A stretch of DNA of 64,000 nt from Microbacterium sp. C7(2022) (GTDB lineage Bacteria; Actinomycetota; Actinomycetes; Actinomycetales; Microbacteriaceae). Below the pieces are notes generated by a model. The model did no database searches. It was not told the origin of the DNA and saw nothing but the letters and a program-made list of their open reading frames with translations. Shown piece by piece: positions 9,085 through 17,098 of the stretch (within the stretch, counting starts at the first letter, position 1; every line of letters begins with the position of its first letter). The position numbers were made by a program, and so were the translations under genes. The stretch lies in the NCBI RefSeq assembly GCF_028823665.1, contig NZ_JAPEHV010000004.1, positions 62,001-126,000 on the forward strand, written 5' to 3'.

Positions 9085-9945
9085 GTGATCTCTGCATCTT
9101 TGCGCCGTGCCGCCACCGTTTCGGCGGTTGTCGCCGCTGCCGCCCTCACGCTGTCGGCGTGCGCGTTCTCGAGCGAAGGCCCGTCCTCGTCGGCCGGCGT
9201 CGAGGAGGGCGAACTGGCCACCCTCACGCCCGGAACCCTGACCATTGCCACGGGCGACCCCGCCTACGAGCCGTGGGTGAGCGACAACGACCCGGCCTCG
9301 GGCGAGGGCTTCGAAGCCGCCGTCGCGTACGCGGTTGCCGAAGAGCTCGGCTTTGCCGCCGAGGATGTCGTGTGGGTCCGCTCGACGTTCGACAGCGCGA
9401 TCGCACCGGGTCCGAAGGACTGGGACCTCAACATTCAGCAGTTCTCGGTGACCGAAGAGCGCAAGAACGCCGTCGACTTCTCGTCGCCGTACTACGTCAC
9501 TGCTCAGGCCGTGGTCACCACTTCGACTTCGCCTGCCGCGTCGGCCACCAGCATCGACGAGCTCTCGGAGTATGTCGTGGGCGCGGCATCCGGAACCACG
9601 AGCTACACGATCGCCGCCGACCAGCTCGGAACCGACAACCTGCAGGTCTTCAACAACAACGACGATGTCGTGGCCGCGCTCAACTCGGGCACGATCGACG
9701 CGTTCGTCATCGACCTGCCGAGCGCGTTCTACCTCTCGGCCGCCGTGCTTGATGACGGCGTGATCGTCGGCCAGTTCGCCGACTCGAGCGAGGGTGGCGA
9801 CGAGCTTGCGTTCGTGCTGCCGAAGGACTCCGAGCTCACTGCTGATGTGACCGCCGCCGTCGACGCGCTTGAGGCCGACGGCACGCTTGCCGCACTCGAG
9901 CAGGAGTGGCTCAGCGACGCGGTCGACGTCCCCGTCCTGAAGTAA
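9085..9945 (+). CDS. Amino-acid ABC transporter substrate-binding lipoprotein (family 3)
   Basis: Extracellular solute-binding protein tethered to the membrane by a lipid. The 286-residue protein has a Sec signal ending in the lipobox LSAC, a Ser/Glu-rich linker, then the family 3 fold with TIATGDPAYEPW, GFEAAVAYAVAEELG, NAVDFSSPYY and a VVGAASGTTSY hinge segment. GTG 9085 is preceded by AAGGAG. It heads an operon with the permease and the ATPase. Polar amino acids such as Glu, Gln or Arg are usual for this subfamily, but the ligand cannot be told from sequence. Confidence 0.9.
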   Translation: MISASLRRAATVSAVVAAAALTLSACAFSSEGPSSSAGVEEGELATLTPGTLTIATGDPAYEPWVSDNDPASGEGFEAAVAYAVAEELGFAAEDVVWVRSTFDSAIAPGPKDWDLNIQQFSVTEERKNAVDFSSPYYVTAQAVVTTSTSPAASATSIDELSEYVVGAASGTTSYTIAADQLGTDNLQVFNNNDDVVAALNSGTIDAFVIDLPSAFYLSAAVLDDGVIVGQFADSSEGGDELAFVLPKDSELTADVTAAVDALEADGTLAALEQEWLSDAVDVPVLK

Positions 9946-9949
9946 GACC

Positions 9950-10816
9950 ATGACCGACATGACGGCGGCCGCCGCGTGGCAGCCGAGCGATCTCGAACTC
10001 GCTCGGCGCGGCACGCGGCGCCGCCAGTCGGCGCGGTCGGTGCTGATCGCTCTCGTCAGCTCGATCGTCTTCGTCGGTCTTATCGCGATCGGCCTGGCCT
10101 CGAGCCCGGGCTGGGAGCGCGTCAAAGAGAGCTTCTTCAACTGGGACATCGCCGTCGCGAGCTTCCCGTCGATCCTTGCGGGCTTGTGGGTCAACGTGCA
10201 GGTGCTCATCGTGGCGGCCATCGCAGTCGCGATCGTCGGCACGCTGCTCGCCGTCATCCGCTCGTTGCGCGGGCCGGTGTTCTTCCCGCTGCGCGCGCTG
10301 GCGACGGTGTACACGGATCTGTTCCGAGGGATGCCGCTACTCATCGTGCTGTACGTAGTGGGCTTCGGGATTCCCGCCCTCGAAATCTTCGGGCGCGTGC
10401 CCGTCGTGCTGTGGGGCACGATCGCCATCGTGCTGTCGTACTCGGCCTACGTCGCCGAGGTGCTGCGCGCGGGTATGGAAGCGGTGCATCCGTCGCAGCG
10501 CATCGCGGCACGGTCGTTGGGCCTGAGCCACGCCAAGACACTGCGCATCGTCGTCATCCCCCAGGGCGTGCGCAAGGTCGTGCCGGCGCTCATGAATGAC
10601 TTCGTCTCGATGCAGAAGGACGTCGGTCTGATCTCGGTGCTGGGTGCGGTGGATGCCGTGCGCGCGGCGCAGATCGAGGTGGCGCAGACCTACAACTTCA
10701 CGCCGTATATCGTCGCGGGGTTGCTGTTCGTCGCGCTGAGTCTGCCGATGATCCGCCTGACCGACGCGGTGTCGGCGCGCTTGGCTCGCCGCGAGCAGAT
10801 GGGCGGTGTCGTATGA
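9950..10816 (+). CDS. Amino-acid ABC transporter permease (HisM/GltK type)
   Basis: Membrane subunit forming the translocation path as a homodimer. The 288-residue sequence has an N-terminal helix, then the HisMQ core of about five more membrane segments. The segment VYTDLFRGMPLLIVLY is the family hallmark, and the EAA loop that contacts the ATPase is at GMEAVHPSQRIAARSLGLS. It begins four bases after the binding-protein gene and overlaps the ATPase gene by ATGA, so all three parts of one importer are present. Only one permease is encoded, which fits homodimeric polar amino-acid importers. Confidence 0.92.
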   Translation: MTDMTAAAAWQPSDLELARRGTRRRQSARSVLIALVSSIVFVGLIAIGLASSPGWERVKESFFNWDIAVASFPSILAGLWVNVQVLIVAAIAVAIVGTLLAVIRSLRGPVFFPLRALATVYTDLFRGMPLLIVLYVVGFGIPALEIFGRVPVVLWGTIAIVLSYSAYVAEVLRAGMEAVHPSQRIAARSLGLSHAKTLRIVVIPQGVRKVVPALMNDFVSMQKDVGLISVLGAVDAVRAAQIEVAQTYNFTPYIVAGLLFVALSLPMIRLTDAVSARLARREQMGGVV

Positions 10817-11547
10817 GCGTGCTCGAGGTGCGCGGTGTGCGCAAGGCGTTCGGCGATCACGTGGTGCTCGATGGGGTCGACCTGGTGCTCGAACCGCACG
10901 AGGTGGTCGTGCTCATTGGTGCATCGGGGTCGGGCAAGTCGACGTTGTTGCGGACGATCAACCTGATCGAGCGGGTCGACGACGGACAGATCCTGTTGGG
11001 TGGGGACGACATCACCGATCCCGCGGTGGATCAGGATGCCGTGAGGGCACGCATCGGCGTCGTTTTTCAGCACTTCAACCTCTTCCCCCACATGCGCGTG
11101 ATTGACAACGTCACCCTCGCGTCGCGGCAGGTGCACAAGGTCTCGAAGGCCGAGGCGCAGCGACGGGGCATGGAAATGCTCAAGACGCTGGGGCTCGACG
11201 CGAAAGCGCGCGAGTACCCGGATCGTCTGTCGGGTGGTCAGCAGCAGCGCGTCGCCATCGTGCGTGCGGTGATGACGAACCCTGAGTTGTTGTTGCTGGA
11301 TGAGATCACGAGTGCGCTCGATCCCCAGCTCGTCGGCGAAGTGCTCGACCTCGTGCGGCTGCTGGGGAGTCGCGGGTCGACGATCTTGATGGCCACGCAC
11401 GAGATGTCCTTCGCGCGCGAAGTGGCTGACCGGATTGTGTTCATGCAGGGCGGCCGCATCGTCGAGCAGGGTGCACCGGCGGACGTGTTCGACAACCCCC
11501 AGCATCCCGAAACCGTGCGGTTCTTGGAGCGCGTGCGGCACCACTGA
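10813..11547 (+). CDS. Amino-acid ABC transporter ATP-binding protein (GlnQ-like)
   Basis: Cytoplasmic ATPase of the importer encoded by the two preceding genes. All nucleotide-binding motifs are intact: Walker A GASGSGKST, Q-loop FQHFNLFPHM, signature LSGGQQQR, Walker B LLLLDEITSALD and the switch His in MATHEMSF. At 244 residues it is the usual length for the GlnQ/GltL group. It ends the operon; the ribosomal-protein promoter starts within 10 bp after its stop and no clear terminator is seen in between. Confidence 0.93.
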   Translation: MSVLEVRGVRKAFGDHVVLDGVDLVLEPHEVVVLIGASGSGKSTLLRTINLIERVDDGQILLGGDDITDPAVDQDAVRARIGVVFQHFNLFPHMRVIDNVTLASRQVHKVSKAEAQRRGMEMLKTLGLDAKAREYPDRLSGGQQQRVAIVRAVMTNPELLLLDEITSALDPQLVGEVLDLVRLLGSRGSTILMATHEMSFAREVADRIVFMQGGRIVEQGAPADVFDNPQHPETVRFLERVRHH

Positions 11548-11555
11548 CGCGTGCG

Positions 11556-11696
11556 TTGGCCGTCTGAGGGCTCTTCGGGTAGTATTGGAGGGTTGTCTGG
11601 CTGCACCCCTGTGTGCGGAAGTCCCGACACGTGCAACACACCCTCCTGCTTTCGGGAAATGCCCGGAAGCCGTTCTAGTCCGAAGGAGGTGGGTTA
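11556..11696 (+). promoter_or_regulatory. rpsF operon promoter and structured leader
   Basis: TTGGCC (11556-11561) and TAGTAT (11580-11585), 18 bp apart, make a promoter. The leader of about 105 nt contains a seven-pair hairpin around 11650-11668 with loop AAATG and one G-U pair, followed by CCGTTC and the strong ribosome-binding site GAAGGAGGT (11682-11690). Many bacteria control this operon through an S6:S18-binding leader RNA; the position fits, but the diagnostic internal bulge was not confirmed by folding. Confidence 0.45.
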
Positions 11697-12077
11697 GTGA
11701 CGCACCAGTACGAACTCATGGTCATTCTGAACCCTGAGATCGATGAGCGCCAGGTCGCTCCGAACCTCGACAAGTTCCTCAAGGTCATCACGAACGATGG
11801 TGGCACCATTGAGAACATTGACATCTGGGGTCGCCGCCGTCTGGCGTACGAGATCCAGAAGAAGAACGAAGGCATCTACGCCGTCGTCAACTTCACCGCG
11901 ACGAGCGAGACCACGCAGGAGCTCGACCGTCAGCTCGGCCTCAACGAGCAGGTCATGCGCACCAAGGTGCTCCGCGCCGAGGAAGCCATCGCCATGATCG
12001 CTTCTGAGAAGAAGCGCGCTGACGAGAAGGCTGCTCGCAAGGCTGCTGCTCCCGCCAAGGCCAAGAAGGACGCGTAA
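11697..12077 (+). CDS. rpsF: 30S ribosomal protein S6
   Basis: Component of the 30S platform that pairs with S18. The 126-residue protein begins with [10 protein letters not shown] and has the central [10 protein letters not shown] segment typical of S6, and ends in a Lys/Ala-rich tail common in actinobacteria. GTG 11697 follows AAGGAGGT by six bases. First gene of the conserved rpsF-ssb-rpsR-rplI operon. Confidence 0.97.
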   Translation: MTHQYELMVILNPEIDERQVAPNLDKFLKVITNDGGTIENIDIWGRRRLAYEIQKKNEGIYAVVNFTATSETTQELDRQLGLNEQVMRTKVLRAEEAIAMIASEKKRADEKAARKAAAPAKAKKDA

Positions 12078-12082
12078 CGCGT

Positions 12083-12595
12083 ATGGCCGGCGAGACGATC
12101 ATCACCGTCGTGGGAAACCTCACGGCTGATCCCGAGCTGCGTTACACGCAGAACGGACTCCCCGTTGCGAACTTCACGATCGCATCGACGCCGCGCAACT
12201 TCGACCGCCAGGCGAACGAGTGGAAGGACGGCGAAGCGCTGTTCCTCCGCGCGAGTGTGTGGCGCGAGTTCGCCGAGCACGTCGCGGGTTCGCTGACGAA
12301 GGGCATGCGGGTCATCGCGACCGGTCGCCTGAAGCAGCGTTCGTACGAGACGCGCGAGGGCGAGAAGCGTACGGCTATCGAGCTCGAGGTCGACGAGATC
12401 GGCCCGTCGCTGCGTTACGCCACCGCTCAGGTGACGCGTTCCGCCGGTGGTGGTGGAGGCCAGGGTCGTCAGGCTCAGGTCTCGGACGAGCCGTGGTCGA
12501 CGCCGGGTTCGGCGAACGCGGGCGGTAACGCCGGCGGTCAGCAGGCCGACGCGTGGAGTGCTCCCGGCGCCTACGGCGACGACACCCCGTTCTGA
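12083..12595 (+). CDS. ssb: Single-stranded DNA-binding protein
   Basis: OB-fold protein that coats single-stranded DNA in replication and repair and recruits partners through its tail. Residues 1-110 carry the fold, including [20 protein letters not shown] and the WKDG...FLRASVWRE segment. A Gly/Gln/Ala-rich flexible linker follows, and the acidic tip DDTPF is the conserved partner-binding end. Its place between rpsF and rpsR marks it as the essential housekeeping copy. It starts five bases after rpsF with only a weak ribosome-binding site, so coupling is likely. Confidence 0.97.
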   Translation: MAGETIITVVGNLTADPELRYTQNGLPVANFTIASTPRNFDRQANEWKDGEALFLRASVWREFAEHVAGSLTKGMRVIATGRLKQRSYETREGEKRTAIELEVDEIGPSLRYATAQVTRSAGGGGGQGRQAQVSDEPWSTPGSANAGGNAGGQQADAWSAPGAYGDDTPF

Positions 12596-12627
12596 TTCAG
12601 ATCTCAATTTCTCAGTAAGGAAACACA

Positions 12628-12882
12628 ATGGCTGGAAAGTCAAGCGGCGACCGCCGCAAGCCGCGGAAGGGCGCGAAGAACGCCGCCCCGGCAAAGCCCA
12701 CCCGCGTTGGCGTCATCGACTACAAGGATGTCGCGACGCTTCGTAAGTTCGTTTCGGAGCGCGGCAAGATCCGTGCCCGTCGTATCACCGGTGTCTCGGT
12801 GCAGGAGCAGCGTCTGATCGCGAAGGCGATCAAGAACGCGCGCGAAATGGCGCTCCTGCCTTACGCCGGCGCTGGCCGCTAA
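12628..12882 (+). CDS. rpsR: 30S ribosomal protein S18
   Basis: Small basic platform protein that binds S6. The 84-residue sequence contains [20 protein letters not shown] and the S18 signature [12 protein letters not shown] near the middle, ending in LLPYAG. AAGGAAACACA precedes the ATG. No CxxC zinc pair is present, so this is a zinc-independent form. Confidence 0.97.
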   Translation: MAGKSSGDRRKPRKGAKNAAPAKPTRVGVIDYKDVATLRKFVSERGKIRARRITGVSVQEQRLIAKAIKNAREMALLPYAGAGR

Positions 12883-12892
12883 GGAGCATCCG

Positions 12893-13345
12893 ATGGCAAA
12901 GCTGATTCTCACGAATGAGGTCACCGGGCTCGGTAGCGCCGGTGACGTAGTCGAGGTCAAGAACGGGTACGCCCGTAACTACCTCATCCCCCAGGGCTTC
13001 GCTGTGGCGTGGACCCGCGGTGGCGAGAAGCAGGTCGCGTCGATTCGCGCTGCTCGTGACGCCCGTGCGATCCACGACCACGAAGAGGCTGTGGCGCTGA
13101 AGGACTCGCTCGAGTCGAACAAGGTCAAGCTCGCCGTCAAGGCGGGTGCAGAGGGTCGCCTCTTCGGTTCGGTCAAGACCGGCGATGTGGCGGACGCTGT
13201 GAAGGCTGCCGGTCTCGGTGACCTCGACAAGCGCAAGATCCAGATCCCCTCGGCGATCAAGTCGACCGGGGAGCACGAGGCGACGGTTCGTCTGCGCGAC
13301 GACCTGACCGCCGTGATCACCCTTCAGGTGGTTGCTGCTAAGTAG
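12893..13345 (+). CDS. rplI: 50S ribosomal protein L9
   Basis: Binds 23S rRNA near the L1 stalk base and affects frame maintenance. The 150-residue protein has the N-terminal rRNA-binding domain with [19 protein letters not shown], the long connecting helix, and the C-terminal domain with [14 protein letters not shown] lies seven bases before the ATG. It ends the operon in front of a strong hairpin. Confidence 0.97.
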   Translation: MAKLILTNEVTGLGSAGDVVEVKNGYARNYLIPQGFAVAWTRGGEKQVASIRAARDARAIHDHEEAVALKDSLESNKVKLAVKAGAEGRLFGSVKTGDVADAVKAAGLGDLDKRKIQIPSAIKSTGEHEATVRLRDDLTAVITLQVVAAK

Positions 13346-13373
13346 TAGCGATTTCTCGACCGTCGGGTCGAAT

Positions 13374-13407
13374 CGGATGCCGCGGGCCTACGGGTCTGCG
13401 GCATCCG
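13374..13407 (+). terminator. Terminator-like hairpin after rplI
   Basis: CGGATGCCGC (13374-13383) and GCGGCATCCG (13398-13407) pair perfectly with a 14-nt loop, about 30 bp after the rplI stop. There is no run of T after the stem, as is common in high-GC actinobacteria. It may also serve the converging DUF222 gene. Confidence 0.6.
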
Positions 13408-13465
13408 TCGTTAACGCGCGGGTGCCAGCGCGGGCCCACGCCGCGCGGGCCCAGCGCCGCGCGGT

Positions 13466-14785
13466 TCAGAAGGGCGCGTCAGTATCGCCGGATGGCCGGA
13501 AGACAGGGGTGCGGCGTTCGGGGTGCACGTCGTAGTGTCTGCCGCTGGGTGAGGTCCAGTGCATGGTGCCGCCGGTGTCGGGCAATTGCTCGACGGTCCA
13601 TCTGCCGTGGTGTTTGACCCGATGGTGTGATTTGCAGATCGGGTTGAGGTTGTTGAGGCTGGTTGTGCCGCCGTGTTCCCAGGCCACTGTGTGATCGATT
13701 TCACAGCGGGATGCCGGTTGGTGGCATCCGGGAGCCATACATCGTTCGGCCCGCCATCTCAGCAGCTTTCGTAAGGCTGCGGGTGGTCGGTATTGGTCTC
13801 GTCCGACGGAGAGGACCATTCCGGTCTCGGGGTGGGTGAGGATTCGCATCCAATCGCTGCTCCCGCCGCAGAGTTCGCGTGCGCGTGCGTGCGGGATGGG
13901 CCCGATGCCTTCGATTTCGGCGGGTGCGTTCCCGCGTTCGGCGCGTTCCTCTTCAGTTTCGTCGAGCAGGGTGAGGGCTGGAACGGTGACGGTGACCGTG
14001 GCGCGGATGCCGGTGGGGAATGTGGGGTCGGTGGGGATTGTGCCGTCGATGAGAAGGTCGCAGGCGGTATCGCACCGGATCTGATCGAGAGTGCGTTCTT
14101 CACCCTCGACGGCGGCCCGGATGCGCGCGAGCTGGGTGTTGCGATTGTCGAGGGCGACCAGCTCGACCATGGGACCGTAGATGCTGTACCAACCCATCCC
14201 GTCTTCGGCCGGGCTCAGGACTGTGCGCCGGAGCTCGAGGGCTTCCTCATGCCGCTTCGTGAGGGTGATCGCGCGGGCCTGGTCGATGAGTTTGCGGAGC
14301 TTGACCCGGAACGTGCCGACGGGTTCGGTTTCGGCGAGTTCGATCGCTTCGGGCAGAAGGGCATCGCGCAGCTCGGGCTCGGCTGAGTCGAGGCCGGTGA
14401 CGAGGATCTCGGCGTGGTCTTGCGTCATCCGTGCGCCGCGCAGTGAGTCGAGCACGACCGGGTACCGGTCGATGACACCCTCGGCGAGGGTGAGGAGTTT
14501 GTCGGCGCGATACTCGGTGATCCGCAATGCCGCGGCCAGTTCAAGGCGGATGCCGCGCTCGATCACGTCAGTCAGGTCGCGCCCTGCGAAGGCTGCCTCC
14601 GCGAGCGAGGTGCGATGCAGGTCATAGATGACGTGAAGCTGCTCGGCCGCGAGCCGGGTGATGTGTGCACCGAGCCCGACGACGCGATCCACCGAGTCCG
14701 GCGCCGCGTCCGGACCGCCCGCTGTTTCCGTGGCAAGGGTGCCGGGCGTGGCATCCGATGCGAGGAAACGCGGGTCGTTCGACAT
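13466..14785 (-). CDS. DUF222 / 13E12-repeat HNH endonuclease-domain protein
   Basis: Member of the large actinobacterial family with an N-terminal DUF222 helical region and a C-terminal HNH nuclease fold. In this 439-residue protein the HNH core is CxxxxC, CEIDHTVAWEHGG, NLNPICKSHHRVKHHG near residues 355-400, with the zinc-binding Cys/His and the catalytic His intact. The middle part from residue 40 to 320 is DUF222. These proteins occur in many copies in mycobacteria and Microbacteriaceae; activity and biological role are not known. It stands alone, converging on rplI. Confidence 0.88.
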   Translation of the reverse strand: MSNDPRFLASDATPGTLATETAGGPDAAPDSVDRVVGLGAHITRLAAEQLHVIYDLHRTSLAEAAFAGRDLTDVIERGIRLELAAALRITEYRADKLLTLAEGVIDRYPVVLDSLRGARMTQDHAEILVTGLDSAEPELRDALLPEAIELAETEPVGTFRVKLRKLIDQARAITLTKRHEEALELRRTVLSPAEDGMGWYSIYGPMVELVALDNRNTQLARIRAAVEGEERTLDQIRCDTACDLLIDGTIPTDPTFPTGIRATVTVTVPALTLLDETEEERAERGNAPAEIEGIGPIPHARARELCGGSSDWMRILTHPETGMVLSVGRDQYRPPAALRKLLRWRAERCMAPGCHQPASRCEIDHTVAWEHGGTTSLNNLNPICKSHHRVKHHGRWTVEQLPDTGGTMHWTSPSGRHYDVHPERRTPVFRPSGDTDAPF

Positions 14786-14840
14786 GCCTAAAGACTAGAA
14801 CATACCTCCGACACTGGGTCCGGCTCGCGCTCACATTTCG

Positions 14841-14910
14841 GTGAGGCGGACCGTCGTGCATGAGACGGGCCCGGGGAACGTCCGCCTCACGCACGAGCGT
14901 CCGTCTCAGC
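14841..14910. repeat. Imperfect inverted repeat of about 30 bp
   Basis: Arm 14841-14869 and arm 14880-14910 are near-complementary over their whole length; the outer GTGAGGCGGAC/GTCCGCCTCAC block is perfect. Because each arm itself contains two related motifs (GTGAGGCGGAC and TGAGACGG), two different pairings are possible. It lies just upstream of the DUF222 gene start and downstream of the surface-protein gene. Confidence 0.6.
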
Positions 14911-14957
14911 GTTTAGCGCAGGTGTGAGCGCAGACGGTGAGCGCAGGGCGCGACGAA

Positions 14958-15000
14958 CCCGCAGGGGGCCAGCCCAGGCACGGTGCTGGACCCCTGCGGG
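14958..15000 (-). terminator. Second hairpin of a tandem terminator
   Basis: Arms 14958-14973 and 14985-15000 pair over 16 positions with one mismatch and an 11-nt loop. It follows the 15016-15052 hairpin when read from the surface-protein gene, so it may be a back-up stop. Confidence 0.5.
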
Positions 15001-15015
15001 ATGTCGAGTGGGGAT

Positions 15016-15052
15016 GTGCGGGAGAGCGGTGGCTTGGGCCGCTCTCCCGCAC
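15016..15052 (-). terminator. Strong terminator hairpin of the chaplin-like gene
   Basis: GTGCGGGAGAGCGG (15016-15029) pairs perfectly over 14 bases with 15039-15052; the loop is 9 nt. It lies 54 bp past the stop of the minus-strand surface-protein gene. No T-run follows. This is the strongest hairpin seen in the window. Confidence 0.7.
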
Positions 15053-15106
15053 GGCTCACGCGGAGCTACGCGGGCGTGGCGCTTGGGGTCGCCGCGCCCG
15101 GCGTCA

Positions 15107-16999
15107 TCACGCGGAGCGTCGCCGTGACACGAATGCCGCCGCGGCGCCAAGCGCGAGCAACAGCATGCTCGTCAGCAGCGCGGGCAACACCCCCGTCCCT
15201 CCGGTCACGGCGAGTGGAGTGGCCGCGGATGCCGCCACCGTGCCGGTCATCGTGGTTGTGGTGCCGGTACCTCCGTTGGTGCCGGTACCTCCGTTGGTTC
15301 CGTTGGTTCCGTCGGTGCCGTCGGTGCCGTCAGTCCCATCGGTCCCGTCAGTCCCGTCGGTCCCATCGGTTCCGTCGGTCCCATCGGTTCCGTCGGTTCC
15401 GTCGGTCCCGTCGGTTCCGTCGGTTCCGTCGGTTCCGTCGGTGCCGTCCGTTCCGTCGGTGCCGTCCGTTCCGTCGGTTCCGTCCGTTCCGTCGGTCCCA
15501 TCGGTTCCGTCGGTTCCGTCGGTCCCGTCGGTTCCGTCGGTTCCGTCAGTCCCATCGGTTCCGTCGGTTCCGTCAGTCACGTCGGTGGTGGCATCACCGA
15601 TCACCGAGATCGCGTTTCCGTCGACCGTGATCGGCAGTGCGATGGGGACGAGAACCTGCAGACCGCCCAGGATGCTGCCCGCACCGCTGGTCGTTCCGAC
15701 CGTCGATCCGCCGGTCATCGGACCGCCGGTCGCGCCGGTGGATTCGCTGTCTCCGATGACGGAGATGGCGTTGCCCACAACGCTCACGGGTGCGACCACC
15801 GGGGCGAGCACCTGGGTGCCGCCGAGGATGGAGTCCTCGCCGCTGGTCCAGCCGTCGGTGACGCCGCCGGTTGCGGCATCCGATCCCGAGCCCGAGGTGG
15901 CGCCGGTGGACGTGCTGTCTCCGATGACGGAGATGGCGTTGCCGATGACGCTCACGGGTGCGGTGATGGGTGCGACGACCTGCGTGCCGCCGGCGATGGA
16001 GTCCTCACCGTCCGTGGTGGCGACGGTCTCGGGACCCGTGCCGCTGGTTGCGGCATCCGATCCTGAACCCGAGGCGCCAGTGGATTCGCTGTCTCCGATG
16101 ACGGAGATGGCGTTGCCCACAACGCTCACGGGTGCGACCACCGGGGCGAGCACCTGGGTGCCGCCGAGGATGGAGTCCTCGCCGCTGGTCCAGCCGTCGG
16201 TGACGCCGCCGGTTGCGGCATCCGATCCTGAACCCGAGGTGGCGCCGGTGGATTCGCTGTCTCCGATGACGGAGATCGCGTTGCCGATGACGCTCACGGG
16301 TGCGGTGATGGGTGCGACGACCTGCGTGCCGCCGGCGATGGAGTCCTCACCGTCGGTGGTGGCGACGGTCTCGGGACCCGTGCTGCTGGTTGCGGCATCC
16401 GATCCTGAACCCGAGGTGGCGCTGGTGGACTGGCTGCCTCCGATGACGGAGACAGCGTTGCCCGACACGGTGATCGGAGCGTCGACCGAGACGATGGCCT
16501 GCGTGCCCGAGAGCACGCCGTCCTCGCCTGAGGTCTCAGCGACGGTCGCGGGCTCGGATTCCGCGGGCTCGGATTCCACAGATTCGGATGTCGGTTCCGC
16601 AGCGGGCGCCGACTCTGACGAGCTGTCGCCGACGACCGACACCGCATTGTTCTCGACAGTCACCGGAACGCTGACGCTCACGATGGCCTGCGTGCCCGAG
16701 AGCACACCTTCGAGTCCGTCGGTAACGGTGATGCTCGGCTGAGGAGCCGGCGCGCTGGCCGGTTCGGAAGCCGGCTCGCTCGCAGGCTCGGCGGCCTGCT
16801 GCGAGGTGGAGTCGCCCAGAACCGATACGGCGTTGCCGCTGACGGTCACCGGGAGAGTGACGTCGATGAGGGCTTGCGTGCCCGAGGCGACGCCGTCCTC
16901 TCCTGTTGTTTCGGCCGCCTGTGCGACCGTGGCGCCGAACAGCGTGATGCCGCCGGCAACCAGCGTGCCCAGCAGGGCGCGCGTGATGAAAGTACGCAT
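15107..16999 (-). CDS. Cell-wall protein with eight chaplin-like repeats, Gly-Thr-Asp tract and sortase-type tail
   Basis: Secreted surface protein. Start ATG 16999 has AAAGGAG upstream; the frame extends to 17041 without need. Order: signal peptide ending in AQA at about residue 29; eight repeats of about 31 residues, each of the form EDxxxxGTQxxxxxxxPVxVxGNAxSVIGDS, separated by Ser/Gly/Thr/Glu linkers of 20-40 residues; about 30 tandem Gly-Thr-Asp triplets; a Gly/Thr linker; then LAVTG, a hydrophobic segment and RRR. The repeats match the chaplin (DUF320) core, including GN.(V/I)(S/N)V(I/V)G, but have no Cys. Chaplins form amyloid-like hydrophobic layers in Streptomyces; here anchoring by sortase is inferred from the LAxTG-type tail. 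Confidence 0.75.
   Translation of the reverse strand: MRTFITRALLGTLVAGGITLFGATVAQAAETTGEDGVASGTQALIDVTLPVTVSGNAVSVLGDSTSQQAAEPASEPASEPASAPAPQPSITVTDGLEGVLSGTQAIVSVSVPVTVENNAVSVVGDSSSESAPAAEPTSESVESEPAESEPATVAETSGEDGVLSGTQAIVSVDAPITVSGNAVSVIGGSQSTSATSGSGSDAATSSTGPETVATTDGEDSIAGGTQVVAPITAPVSVIGNAISVIGDSESTGATSGSGSDAATGGVTDGWTSGEDSILGGTQVLAPVVAPVSVVGNAISVIGDSESTGASGSGSDAATSGTGPETVATTDGEDSIAGGTQVVAPITAPVSVIGNAISVIGDSTSTGATSGSGSDAATGGVTDGWTSGEDSILGGTQVLAPVVAPVSVVGNAISVIGDSESTGATGGPMTGGSTVGTTSGAGSILGGLQVLVPIALPITVDGNAISVIGDATTDVTDGTDGTDGTDGTDGTDGTDGTDGTDGTDGTDGTDGTDGTDGTDGTDGTDGTDGTDGTDGTDGTDGTDGTDGTDGTDGTDGTDGTDGTDGTNGTNGGTGTNGGTGTTTTMTGTVAASAATPLAVTGGTGVLPALLTSMLLLALGAAAAFVSRRRSA
15297..15585 (-). 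repeat. Tandem 9-bp repeat coding for Gly-Thr-Asp triplets
   Basis: About 30 copies of a nine-base unit related to GACGGAACC, in one frame of the surface-protein gene. Synonymous third positions vary from copy to copy, so the tract is old enough to have drifted while the protein repeat was kept. Copy number probably varies between strains by slippage. Confidence 0.85.
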
Positions 17000-17098
17000 G
17001 ATGATGTCTCCTTTGAAGACTGATCGATTGGTGCGCGCCAAGAGGGCGCGCGAAAGCCGCTGCGCGTCGCGTCAGGGGGAAGCGCGACCGGGGCGTGA

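Noticed and set aside
13466..14785. Mobile intron or homing HNH element
   Set aside because: The HNH core belongs to the DUF222/13E12 family, a free-standing chromosomal family, with no intron or target interruption next to it.
15297..15585. CRISPR-like array of short repeats
   Set aside because: The nine-base units are contiguous, have no spacers and keep a Gly-Thr-Asp reading frame.
14937..16742. 601-codon plus-strand open frame rich in Pro-Ser-Val repeats
   Set aside because: It is the antisense of the chaplin-like gene; the minus-strand frame has a signal peptide, ribosome-binding site and meaningful repeats, while the plus frame has none of these.
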